Shown piece by piece: positions 18,731 through 27,347 of a stretch of 58,630 nt of DNA. The stretch lies in assembly GCA_014762625.1 (NCBI GenBank), contig JABURQ010000107.1, positions 1-58,630 on the forward strand, in the 5' to 3' direction. How positions within the stretch are numbered: the first letter of the stretch is position 1; the number at the start of each line of letters is the position of its first letter. Source of the stretch: Planctomycetaceae bacterium. GTDB taxonomy: Bacteria; Planctomycetota; Planctomycetia; Planctomycetales; Planctomycetaceae. The position numbers and the translations under genes are program-made. The notes under the pieces were generated by a model. It was not told the origin of the DNA, searched no databases, and was given only the letters and a program-made list of their open reading frames with translations.

Positions 18731-20866
18731 GTGAGATATTTCTTCCTACTGTCGTTGCTTACTTTGGCCCGAGCAGACGCTCTCGGGGGAGAGTCGGGGT
18801 TCGTCGACTTCGACACTCAAATTGTTCCCATTCTGACGAAATCGGGATGCAATACCGGAGCGTGTCATGGAGCCGCTGCCGGTCGCGGGGAATTTCATCT
18901 CTCGCTGTACGGTGGCGATCGTGCGTTTGATTACCATTCGATTGCATTGGAACTCGAAAGCCGGCGTGTCAATCTCGCGCGTCCCGAGCAGAGTTTGTTG
19001 TTGCTGAAAGCCACGGAAAGCATCAATCACGGCGGCGGCCCACGTTTGGAGTACGAGGGTGCTGACATGAAGACGATCCAGAAATGGATTGAAGAGGGTG
19101 CGCGACGTCACAAAATGAGACTACTCGTTGACTTTAAACTTGAGCCGCGCCAACGAATTACACAACTCAATGGCGAACCGATATTGATCAGGTCAATTGC
19201 CCAGTTCAGCGATGGTTCCACTCACGATGTCACCGCCTGGACTGTCTTAACCGCAGAAGACCCAGCCGCAGTTCAGGTCAACAGCCAACAGAACACGGTC
19301 CGAGTCCTGCGAACTGGTCGACACATTGTGATCGCCCGCTACCTCGATCGCGTTGTTCCCATGATCTTGCTTGTGCCCCAGAAGCATGACGAGATTGCGA
19401 TTCCCGATGGCGTCAACCGGAATCTGATCGACAAGCATGTCAATTCCCTGCTGGAAACATTGCGGATCCCTCTTTCCCCTCAAGCCAACGATGCGACGTT
19501 TCTCCGCCGTGCGACACTTGATTTTACGGGACGTCTTCCAACTTTAGAGCAGGTCGTCGCGTTCGAGAACGATTCGAGGCAGAATAAACGCGAACAACTC
19601 ATCGATTCGCTGCTCAACTCAGAAGCTTTCATCGATTACTGGACTTACAAATTTGCCAAGCTGTTACGGATTCACCCACAGGGGCAGGACCGGACTGGGG
19701 CTCAAGCTTATCACAACTGGTTACGGACACAAATCACTCAAGACACACCGTACGACGAGATCGCTCAAACGCTTTTGACGGCCACCGGAGATTCGCATAC
19801 TGTCGGCCCCGCAAACTTCTATCGCACGGTTGGAGGTCCGAGGGAACAAGCCGAGTTCGTGAGTGAATTGTTTATGGGGAGCCGATTGCGATGCGCGAAT
19901 TGCCACAATCATCCACTCGATCGCTGGACTCAGGACGATTATCACGGCCTCTCTGCCATCTTTGCGAAACTGGACAGAGGACGCGTGGTCAAAGTGATCG
20001 AGAATGGAACCGTCATTCATCTTCGTACCGGAGAGCCTGCCGTCCCCCGCATTCCGGGCGAACAGTTTCTCTCAGACGAGGGAGACTCGCGCGCACAGTT
20101 CGCAAGTTGGCTGACCGATGCCGAAAATCCCTTTTTTGCCAAGGCCATCGTCAACCGTTTGTGGAAAGAACTGATGGGACGCGGACTTGTTGAGCCGACC
20201 GACGACCTGAGATCAACTAACCCGGCTACCCATCCCACGTTGCTGGAACAATTGGCCGAGGAGTTTGTAGATCGCGATTACAGTTTAAAACATATCCTCC
20301 GACAGATCGCCACCAGCGCGGCATATGCCCGGAGCGCGTCGACGCGTGCAACGAATGAGCACGATGATCGCTTTTACTCACACGCGATCATCCGTCCTCT
20401 CGAACCCGAAGTGCTGGCAGATGCGATTGCCGATGTCACTGGAGTGCCAATCACGTATGGCCAGGAACCGCGAGGCACAAGAGCAGTGAACCTGTTCGAC
20501 CCACAGACACCTTCTCCGGAATTGGAGATTCTCGGACGCTGTTCTCGGGAAGACTCCTGCGAAAGCAAACTGTCGACGACGGGAGATCTCCCTCGTATGC
20601 TGCACCAGTTTACCGGCCCACTGATTAATTCACGCATCACGAACTCCGATGGCCGGCTCGAAAAAATGTTGAACAAGAATCAAAAACCGGATCAGATCAT
20701 CTTTGAGTTTTACCGGGTCGCTCTCAGTCGCTCACCCTCAAGCGACGAAACGCAGTTCTGGCAAAAGCAACTGACCGCCGGACGGTCACTACGAGAACGA
20801 CGAGAAATCCTGCAGGACTTTGTCTGGTCGCTTTGTACCTGCCAGGAATTTATCACCAATCATTAA
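18731..20866 (+). CDS. exported PSCyt1-like / Big2 / DUF1549 / DUF1553 protein
   Basis: 711 residues, GTG start and signal peptide. Order of domains: a cytochrome-like PSCyt1 module (DFDTQIVPILTKSGCNTGACHG, then GEFHLSLYGGDRAFDY), an Ig-like Big2 segment (about residues 145-220), DUF1549 (IDKHVNSLLETLRIPLSP through DFTGRLPT), and DUF1553 at the C-terminus (AKAIVNRLWKELMGRGLV, YSLKHILRQIATSAAYARS). Its haem-like site is CX4CH, as usual for this subfamily, rather than CX2CH. The proteins are a planctomycete hallmark and are almost always paired with DUF1501; experimental roles are few. Downstream DUF1501 and WD40 genes form the rest of the operon. Confidence 0.9.
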   Translation: MRYFFLLSLLTLARADALGGESGFVDFDTQIVPILTKSGCNTGACHGAAAGRGEFHLSLYGGDRAFDYHSIALELESRRVNLARPEQSLLLLKATESINHGGGPRLEYEGADMKTIQKWIEEGARRHKMRLLVDFKLEPRQRITQLNGEPILIRSIAQFSDGSTHDVTAWTVLTAEDPAAVQVNSQQNTVRVLRTGRHIVIARYLDRVVPMILLVPQKHDEIAIPDGVNRNLIDKHVNSLLETLRIPLSPQANDATFLRRATLDFTGRLPTLEQVVAFENDSRQNKREQLIDSLLNSEAFIDYWTYKFAKLLRIHPQGQDRTGAQAYHNWLRTQITQDTPYDEIAQTLLTATGDSHTVGPANFYRTVGGPREQAEFVSELFMGSRLRCANCHNHPLDRWTQDDYHGLSAIFAKLDRGRVVKVIENGTVIHLRTGEPAVPRIPGEQFLSDEGDSRAQFASWLTDAENPFFAKAIVNRLWKELMGRGLVEPTDDLRSTNPATHPTLLEQLAEEFVDRDYSLKHILRQIATSAAYARSASTRATNEHDDRFYSHAIIRPLEPEVLADAIADVTGVPITYGQEPRGTRAVNLFDPQTPSPELEILGRCSREDSCESKLSTTGDLPRMLHQFTGPLINSRITNSDGRLEKMLNKNQKPDQIIFEFYRVALSRSPSSDETQFWQKQLTAGRSLRERREILQDFVWSLCTCQEFITNH

Positions 20867-20882
20867 CCGGGGCCCATCTGCC

Positions 20883-22223
20883 ATGACTCATCAAAGCCCA
20901 CAGCGAAACTTGAATCGTCGGGAGATTCTCCGAATTGGCGGATTGTCGGCTCTCGGTCTCGGCTTGGAAGATCTGTTTCGTACGAGACGTGCGAATGCCT
21001 CTGATACCCCTATTGTCAAGCCAGCCGCTAAATCGTGCATTTTGATCTGGCTCGATGGTGGAGCCAGTCATCTGGAGACATTCGACCTGAAGCCCGACGC
21101 ACCCGCCGAGATTCGTGGTCCTCTGGAGGCCATTTCCACCAATCTCCCTGGTGTGCATATCAGTGAATGCATGCCGGAAACTTCAAAAATACTCGATCGT
21201 ATCGCAGTTGTCCGCTCGGTCACTTCTCCACTGGGCGAACACAATTTCGGTACACACTATATGCTGACGGGCTACAAGCCAACACCCGTTCTCGAGTATC
21301 CCGTCTATGGCGGAGTGAAAGCACATCTCACAACTCGTGAAGATGTGCTGCCTCCTCATATCGCCGTCCCCAACTTTCGTGTTGGCGGCGGACGTCTCAC
21401 GGGAGGAGGTTATCTTCCTCCGCAAACTCGTCCATTTGCTGTTGGTGGGGATCCTTCCAAACCGGAATTCCAGGTTCGCGATTTGGAATTGACGAACGGT
21501 TTGGACGTGACCCGACTCGACCGCCGTCGCCGTTTCACGCAACAGATGGATCGTTTGGGCCAGCTTGGAGAAAATGCCTCTTCTTCCGATCCCAATCTGG
21601 ACCGAGCGTTTCAGTTAATCACATCACCCGAAGCACAGCAGGCATTTCGGCTTGAAGAGGAGCCGACGCAAGTCAGGAATCGCTACGGTCGAAAGACAAT
21701 CGGGCAGAGTTGTTTGCTTGCCCGTCGTCTTGTCGAACGCGGAGTCCCCTTCGTGACCGTCAATAACCGTGGTTGGGACACTCATCAGGATCTCTATACG
21801 CGACTGAAAGAGGGTTATACCGGAGCGAAGAATCCTGTCGGTTTGATTCCTTCTCTCGATCTTGCTCTGTCGGGGTTGATTACCGATCTGGAAGATCGTG
21901 GCATGTTGGAGGAAACCCTGGTTTTAGTCATGAGTGAGTTCGGTCGGACTCCCAAACTCAACACATCGGGAGGACGGGACCATTGGCCACGCGTCTTCAG
22001 TGTGGCTCTTGCGGGAGGCGGTGTTCAGGGAGGACAGGTGATTGGAGGCAGCGATTCATCGGGAGAAAGCCCCGCCGATCGTCCGGTGACGCCATCAGAT
22101 TTGTCCGCCACCATTTATCAGTTGCTCGGAATCAATCCCCAGCGCGAACTTCACACACCAGATGGTCGACCTGTTCGCATTGCTCCGCCGACTGCGGAAG
22201 TCATTGAGGAATTGATCGCATGA
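20883..22223 (+). CDS. DUF1501 Tat-exported protein
   Basis: About 446 residues from ATG 20883, 16 bases after the DUF1549 gene. The N-terminus has a twin-arginine signal (LNRREILRIGGLSALGLGL). The DUF1501 core follows: CILIWLDGGASHLETFDLKP, PGVHISECMPETSKILDRIA, GEHNFGTHYMLTGYKP, and the C-terminal VLVMSEFGRTPKLNTSGGRD HW motif. The fold is related to alkaline phosphatase/sulfatase metalloenzymes and the conserved Asp/His residues could bind metals. The family is paired with DUF1549/DUF1553 across planctomycetes. A longer in-frame start at 20820 would lie inside the previous gene and is rejected. Confidence 0.9.
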   Translation: MTHQSPQRNLNRREILRIGGLSALGLGLEDLFRTRRANASDTPIVKPAAKSCILIWLDGGASHLETFDLKPDAPAEIRGPLEAISTNLPGVHISECMPETSKILDRIAVVRSVTSPLGEHNFGTHYMLTGYKPTPVLEYPVYGGVKAHLTTREDVLPPHIAVPNFRVGGGRLTGGGYLPPQTRPFAVGGDPSKPEFQVRDLELTNGLDVTRLDRRRRFTQQMDRLGQLGENASSSDPNLDRAFQLITSPEAQQAFRLEEEPTQVRNRYGRKTIGQSCLLARRLVERGVPFVTVNNRGWDTHQDLYTRLKEGYTGAKNPVGLIPSLDLALSGLITDLEDRGMLEETLVLVMSEFGRTPKLNTSGGRDHWPRVFSVALAGGGVQGGQVIGGSDSSGESPADRPVTPSDLSATIYQLLGINPQRELHTPDGRPVRIAPPTAEVIEELIA

Positions 22224-23158
22224 GATTCTTCTCGATGTGCGTGCTTGCTCTCATCGTCGCAGCGAAGAGTCTCTCCGCTGCCGAGCCTCCAATCGTCGCT
22301 ATCGCGACAGCTCCCGATGGCGAAACCGTGCTGACCGGTTCAAATCGTGGAGTCGATATTCATAAGCACTCGGATTTAATATTCGGGGAGCGGTATGATC
22401 TCGAATTCGCTAACGTTCACGATCTCGCTTTCTCATCCGACGGAACTTCTCTCGCTATTGCGGGAGGTAATCCTGCCGAAGTCGGAATCATCAAAATTTT
22501 GACTTGGCCAGAGAAGAAGCAGATCTCCCGGTTGAAACAACATACAGATGTGGTCTTCGACGTTGCCTGGAGTTCTGATGGAAAACAAATCATTTCCGGC
22601 GGTCTCGATCAACAGGTGCTACTCTGGAATGTTGAACAAGGAACCGTTGACAAGAAGTTCATAGGACACTCGAAGGGAGTGACCTCTGTATGCTTGTTGG
22701 ATCAGCAGCAATTGCTCGTCAGTGCCGGTCTTGACCAAAGCCTTCGCGTCTGGGACCTCTCCACCGGGGAGCTTGTGCGAACGCTCGACAATCACACGGC
22801 AGCAATTAATGATTTGGCGTTACGTCCTTCCGATGAAGGATTACCGATGGTTGTTTCCTGTGGTAATGACCGCACGCTCCGATTCTGGCAACCTTCAATT
22901 GGTCGACTGGTCCGCTTCGCCCAACTCGATGAGATTCCGTTGGCGGCTGTTTGGCTGCCAGGAAAACCACAGGTCGCGGTCGCCACGACGAAAGGAAACA
23001 TCCTGATTGTTGATGCCGAAACTACCGATGTAACTAGCAGGATTGAGGTCGACGACGAGCGACTCTATAGCCTCGAAATCAGCAACGATGGGACGACATT
23101 CTTTGCTGGAAACCGCAGAGGTTTTCTCGAACGGGTTGTCGCTCAAAAAGAGAAATGA
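22220..23158 (+). CDS. exported WD40-repeat protein
   Basis: 312 residues. ATG overlaps the DUF1501 stop (ATGA), so translation is coupled. A signal peptide (MCVLALIVAAKSLSAAE) is followed by about seven WD40 blades; the clearest are HTDVVFDVAWSSDGKQIISG with VLLWNVE, HSKGVTSVCLL with LRVWDLSTGE, and the blade ending LRFWQPS. It should be a periplasmic propeller that binds the DUF1549/DUF1501 partners; this is inferred from operon structure only. Confidence 0.85.
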   Translation: MRFFSMCVLALIVAAKSLSAAEPPIVAIATAPDGETVLTGSNRGVDIHKHSDLIFGERYDLEFANVHDLAFSSDGTSLAIAGGNPAEVGIIKILTWPEKKQISRLKQHTDVVFDVAWSSDGKQIISGGLDQQVLLWNVEQGTVDKKFIGHSKGVTSVCLLDQQQLLVSAGLDQSLRVWDLSTGELVRTLDNHTAAINDLALRPSDEGLPMVVSCGNDRTLRFWQPSIGRLVRFAQLDEIPLAAVWLPGKPQVAVATTKGNILIVDAETTDVTSRIEVDDERLYSLEISNDGTTFFAGNRRGFLERVVAQKEK

Positions 23159-23418
23159 GGCGGTCTACATACCAGCAAAGCAATGCGAATCTGGTTATGT
23201 CGGGCGTTATAAAGCTTCTGAAATCTTCCGTCTTAGGCCATGCAGCGAGAATTTCGTTGTGCGCAGCGGTCGTTCAGACGAATGGCACGTAAATTTTCAG
23301 TAACTTCCTCTGCACAAAAGATATGGGCAAAAGGCCTCATTTGCTAAAGTAATCTTGTCTACGGATTCACCATCAAGCAAGGAGGCCTCAAGATGCGACA
23401 TTGTAAACAGGGACGGTT

Positions 23419-23685
23419 TCAGCAAGAACAGGAACAATAGTGTGAACGCGTGGTTTGGGTGAAGTTCACCTTCCAGCCTTCGCTTCGCAGTAGTCGAGTG
23501 ATCTGACGGTATCCATACCGAAGAGATTCACGAACCAACTCCAGGATGCGAGCGAGTAACAACGGTACATCGCCCTTCACCTTGGGCTCATATCTTTGCG
23601 TGCTCCGAGGTTGACCAAGAACCTCACAAGCCCGATGCTCCGACACCTCACACGTCGACTGAACATGCGAGACGGCATGACGTCC
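23419..23685 (-). pseudogene. IS3-family orfB transposase, N-terminal fragment
   Basis: In the second frame the sequence reads VSEHRACEVLGQPRSTQRY followed by RYGYRQITRLLRSEGWKVN, the start of an IS3 OrfB transposase. It then loses homology and stops. The DDE catalytic domain (about 200 residues) is missing. Confidence 0.7.
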
Positions 23686-23977
23686 TCTGGTCGGGCATAG
23701 TAGTTTCTCTCAAGGGCCTCTTTCAGAATCCGCTTGTCGAGTTCCGACTCAGCCAGCAACTCCTTGAGACGACGGTTCTCAAGTTCAAGTTCTTTGAGTC
23801 TCTTGGCCTCGTCTGACTTCATCCCTCCATACTGCTTCTGCCATCGCACCCAGGTCGATTCTTTGACCTCCAGCTTCTGCAACACTTCTCCCAAAGTCTT
23901 GCCTGCTGAAAGCATGGCTTCCCCCTCCTGAAGCAGCTTCACAATCTGCTCAGCTTACGTCGTCGTCGCTTCGGCAT
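23577..23977 (-). pseudogene. IS3-family orfA (frameshifted)
   Basis: The product contains EQIVKLLQEGEAML, then the helix-turn-helix segment and a leucine-zipper coiled coil (ELENRRLKELLAESELDKR), typical of IS3 OrfA. Its natural start, ATG 23977 (MPKRRRR), is out of frame with the EQIVKLL part: reading from it hits TGA after about 12 codons. An indel near 23955 has broken the gene. The C-terminal end runs out of frame over the orfB start, as in active IS3 elements that use programmed frameshifting. Confidence 0.7.
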
Positions 23978-24045
23978 GAGAGTCTCCTTGACCATCATCG
24001 GTCGGTTAGACTCTCATAACACACGGACCAGAAAAAGGGGAGCAC

Positions 24046-24077
24046 GCCATTCCGGGTACTCTGCGAATGGCTTTTTT
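24046..24077 (+). terminator. intrinsic terminator, plus strand
   Basis: Perfect 7-bp stem GCCATTC (24046-24052) / GAATGGC (24065-24071), a 12-base loop and TTTTTT (24072-24077). No intact plus-strand gene lies close upstream, so it may be the original terminator of the DUF1549-DUF1501-WD40 operon, pushed away by the IS insertion, or it may protect the minus-strand cluster from read-through. Confidence 0.65.
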
Positions 24078-24198
24078 ACAGGGTTTTCAGAGAGCGTGTT
24101 GAAGGTTCAATAGCAACACGAACCTCAAAAGTGAGGTACAGATTTCCCAAGTCTATCCACCTTACAACCGTACAGCTCCGCTTCTTAGATTATTTCAG

Positions 24199-27100
24199 TC
24201 AAGGATGTGTGAAGACTTTTCCGCCCTCAACAATTATGTAGCGCTTGTCAACATTGAGATTTGAGATCGTTTGTATTTTACCGTTTGACCACTCAACATG
24301 AATTTCATTAATTCGCTGATCCTGACCAAGACCGAAATGCATAATTCGCTCATTCGAGACTTGATAGCCATCTCCTGCCGTAAGCTGTTGACGATGAGTA
24401 CTAAGTTCTGTCTTGATCACGACATTTGCCCCAATCGCATTACGAGAGACGCTTGTTCCTATAAGCGCCAAATCTATCCAGTGTTGTTTGCTTGTTGACT
24501 CATTTGCTAATAACACGAAATTATCATCCAACGGAGAGATCACGAAATCAGTCAACCCGTCACGATTGAAATCGAGGACAGCCAAACTACGTCCTGAAAT
24601 TTTACTTTCAAAAAATCGCCCCACAGCACTTGGTGACAATTCATCAAACTGCTTCCCTCCCAAATTCATAAAAATTTGAGTGGGCATGCGATACAGGACT
24701 CCTTCTTTTTTGAAGTCTCCGACGTGTCCATTGGTGACAACCAGATCAAGCCACCCGTTATTCTGAAGATCGATAAATTGAGTTCCCCACCCCACATAGG
24801 GAAGCCCTTTGAAAAATAAGTTTGAAGCTCCGATGTCATCCATGAACACCCCCCCATCTCCCTGAAGATAGAGACTGTTCGCTTCGTCCATATAATTCGT
24901 TACAAAAAAGTCAATAAAACCATCAGCGTTGACATCACCTGACGCGACCCCCATACAAGCGGATGTGCTTCCATTGCGGTTCAACGCGAGTCCGGAAAGA
25001 AAGGATTGGTCTAGAAATTCGATGTCGAGAGCGTTGGAACTCGGAGTAGAGTTCAGAAAAAAATTCGGCTCCTGATCGTTGGCGATAAATAATGAAAGAC
25101 GATTGTCAACTTTGCCATTCAGTTTTGCCTGTAACAATTCATCATGAGGTGAATCGGTTTTTGAGACATGCGGGGTTGAATGAGGCAATCGATTTTGACG
25201 AAAGGCAACAATTCCAAGCCCCGCGCCAACACGACCATCCGGTTTCAATTCAATCAAGCTGGTCCGGCCATTCCCGAGTGAGATACGTGCGTGATCTGCA
25301 GAACTCTGATAAGCTTCTGGAGAGCATTCGTTTTCGTTACAGATTTTTTGGAAAAGCTCTTCACCTTCCACATAATTTACGTCAAATAGATCAGGATTTC
25401 CGTCGTTGTTCAGATCTGCCATGAGAACACTGGTGGTCCATGATTCCTGGTCAAGACCTGCCACTTCAGATTGATCGACGAAGGTGCCATCACCATTGTT
25501 AATTAACAACTGGTTGTTGCCAATGTTGGCGACGTAGATGTCAGTAAACCCATCGTTGTTAAAATCTCCACACGCACATCCTTGCCCAAATCCATCTTCG
25601 ATAGAAAGCCCAGCAGCCTTAGAGATGTTTAGAAAATGTCCACCTCTGTTCCAAAAGAGAGAATCATGGTATTGGGAAGAACCTTTGGGACTCGCAGAAC
25701 CACTCGGCCAATCTTCTCCCTGCGTCAGAAAGAGATCCGGTCGGCCATCGTGGTCATAGTCGAGAACTCCCACACCACCTCCTGTTGACTCTTGCATGCG
25801 AACTCCCTCGAACTCGGATTCTCTCCCTTTATGATAACTGAAAACGAGTCCCAGTTTGCTCGCCAGATTTTGGAAGCGTATTGATTCGGAAGCGAGACTG
25901 TCTGCTTTAGAGGGAGTTTCCGGCGTGAATTCTCGTTCAAAGGAGGAAAAATCAGGGTAATGGCCAAGATCGTGAATGAGGCAGAGATTTCGATCTTCCC
26001 TGATCCGAGGCAATGAAAGATCTGGGTATTTAGCCAATTCGTTCAGTTGTTTTTGAATCCATGGGGAACGTTGATTCTGGCCATGTGCGAGAATTAACCA
26101 ACTCCATGCTTCCCATTCACGACCAGTGTCAAGCAGCAATTGAACCATTTCACTAAACGCCTGTTGGTCGTTGCCTCCGGAATCCAAAACATCAGAAAGT
26201 AGCCTTTGGATTTGATGCAAACTTTCCGCACGTTCCGTGAATGCTTTGCCGGCTTGAGGATCGATTTCAGACAGGACTCGTCCCAGTTGATGCATCGAGC
26301 GATAGGCAGTGGGGGCCACTAAAGAGCTTTTCCAGAAGCATTTGGCTGCAATTTCATGATTGCCCTGCTGCTTCGCCCACAAGCCTCGAAAAAACCAAAT
26401 CGCCGGAGTGTCGCTGAGAGATGGGGGTAATTCTTCATACCATCTCACCAAAGACTCCTGATCTCCCGTCAAAAGCAAAATTTCTCCATAGAGAGCTTGC
26501 GCCATGGCGTGATCGGGGGCCGTTTGAAGAACGAATTCAAGACGTTTCAATGCTTCTGAATAATGCTCTTCTCGAAAGTCCTCCAGCGCGAGCCCCATTT
26601 GAACAGTTGGATCCTCAGGCTCAAGGCGTTCGCATCGCTCCAATTCGTTCCGATACCCCTTCCGTCGACGCTCAAAATCGGTCAGGAGGACTAATTGTTC
26701 GAAGCCAAGATCGGGGGTCTTTAGTACTTTGCTGAGTATTCTCTCTGCCTTCCATCTTTGCCCGGTTAAAACATACAGATTGGCGAGAGCTTCTAACGCT
26801 TCCCAATTGTCAGGGGCATTAGAGAGTATGTACTCATACGATTCGATGGCTTGACTAATTTTCCCTTCAATCTCTTGCGCTCGTCCCATCATGACCGCTG
26901 CATCTAACGAGAGCGGTGAACTGTCTCTTGGGATCTTCCTCAAATGCGTCAGCCCCACTTCTGTGGAACCGAGTTTGATTTCTGCCCTTCCGAGTATCAG
27001 GCGTGATTCCAGCCATTTCGGATCGTTTCTGGTAATTTTTGAAGAGAGAGAAATCGCCTCTTCGTAGTTTCCGACACGAATGGCCTGTCTGCTTTTCTCT

Positions 27101-27297
27101 AGCAATGATTCCGACACAGGTTGCAAATCCTCGTCCTCGGACAAACAACCATTAAGGCACAGAGCAATCAGAAGAGAGGAAACGACGGCGAGAGCGGAAT
27201 TCTTGAGCCGAGACTGAGAGCGTTTCAGTTCGGAGGCAATTGCTCCTTTTTTTGCGGTAAAATTCTCACCGGATGTGAAAAACTTTTTTCGGTGCAA
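24199..27297 (-). CDS. TPR plus CRTAC1 (FG-GAP/ASPIC-UnbV) lipoprotein
   Basis: 1032 residues. TTG 27297 is preferred as start because AGGAG lies nine bases upstream. The signal ends in LCLNGC, a lipobox, so the protein is probably a lipoprotein. Residues about 70-430 are TPR-like helices (NPAPDNWEALEALANLY-type repeats). Then FG-GAP/VCBS calcium-binding repeats occur (DYDHDGRPDLFL, DFNNDGFTDIYVANIG, DLNNDGNPDLFD, DVNADGFIDFFVTNY, DFNRDGLTDFVIS), and an ASPIC/UnbV domain closes the protein (GYQVSNERIMHFGLGQ, IHVEWSNGK). FG-GAP propellers bind Ca2+ and protein or glycan ligands. It is the last gene of the minus-strand cluster. Confidence 0.85.
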   Translation of the reverse strand: MHRKKFFTSGENFTAKKGAIASELKRSQSRLKNSALAVVSSLLIALCLNGCLSEDEDLQPVSESLLEKSRQAIRVGNYEEAISLSSKITRNDPKWLESRLILGRAEIKLGSTEVGLTHLRKIPRDSSPLSLDAAVMMGRAQEIEGKISQAIESYEYILSNAPDNWEALEALANLYVLTGQRWKAERILSKVLKTPDLGFEQLVLLTDFERRRKGYRNELERCERLEPEDPTVQMGLALEDFREEHYSEALKRLEFVLQTAPDHAMAQALYGEILLLTGDQESLVRWYEELPPSLSDTPAIWFFRGLWAKQQGNHEIAAKCFWKSSLVAPTAYRSMHQLGRVLSEIDPQAGKAFTERAESLHQIQRLLSDVLDSGGNDQQAFSEMVQLLLDTGREWEAWSWLILAHGQNQRSPWIQKQLNELAKYPDLSLPRIREDRNLCLIHDLGHYPDFSSFEREFTPETPSKADSLASESIRFQNLASKLGLVFSYHKGRESEFEGVRMQESTGGGVGVLDYDHDGRPDLFLTQGEDWPSGSASPKGSSQYHDSLFWNRGGHFLNISKAAGLSIEDGFGQGCACGDFNNDGFTDIYVANIGNNQLLINNGDGTFVDQSEVAGLDQESWTTSVLMADLNNDGNPDLFDVNYVEGEELFQKICNENECSPEAYQSSADHARISLGNGRTSLIELKPDGRVGAGLGIVAFRQNRLPHSTPHVSKTDSPHDELLQAKLNGKVDNRLSLFIANDQEPNFFLNSTPSSNALDIEFLDQSFLSGLALNRNGSTSACMGVASGDVNADGFIDFFVTNYMDEANSLYLQGDGGVFMDDIGASNLFFKGLPYVGWGTQFIDLQNNGWLDLVVTNGHVGDFKKEGVLYRMPTQIFMNLGGKQFDELSPSAVGRFFESKISGRSLAVLDFNRDGLTDFVISPLDDNFVLLANESTSKQHWIDLALIGTSVSRNAIGANVVIKTELSTHRQQLTAGDGYQVSNERIMHFGLGQDQRINEIHVEWSNGKIQTISNLNVDKRYIIVEGGKVFTHP

Positions 27298-27347
27298 TTG
27301 GTCTGTCTCCTGAAAAACGACTAGAGGTACGTCTCGAATCAGCCTGT

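Larger units (their letters stand above)
23419..24021 (-). mobile_element. truncated IS3-family insertion sequence
   Basis: On the minus strand the two overlapping reading frames of an IS3-type element are present but damaged: a frameshifted orfA and only about the first quarter of orfB. The right end probably lies near the 9-bp inverted repeat TGAGAGTCT (23977-23985) / AGACTCTCA (24008-24016), with orfA's ATG inside it. The left end is lost: after orfB stops making sense, plus-strand sequence includes a ribosome site (AAGGAGG) and a 15-codon frame from an ATG near 23393 that could belong to another vanished gene. The copy cannot transpose by itself. No target duplication was recognised. Confidence 0.7.

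Noticed and set aside
18731-20866. The CX4CH site in the PSCyt1-like module as a novel haem motif
   Set aside because: This spacing is usual for the DUF1549-associated subfamily and probably does not bind haem, so it is not new.
20820-20882. Longer start for the DUF1501 gene
   Set aside because: It lies inside the previous gene and separates the Tat signal from the N-terminus.
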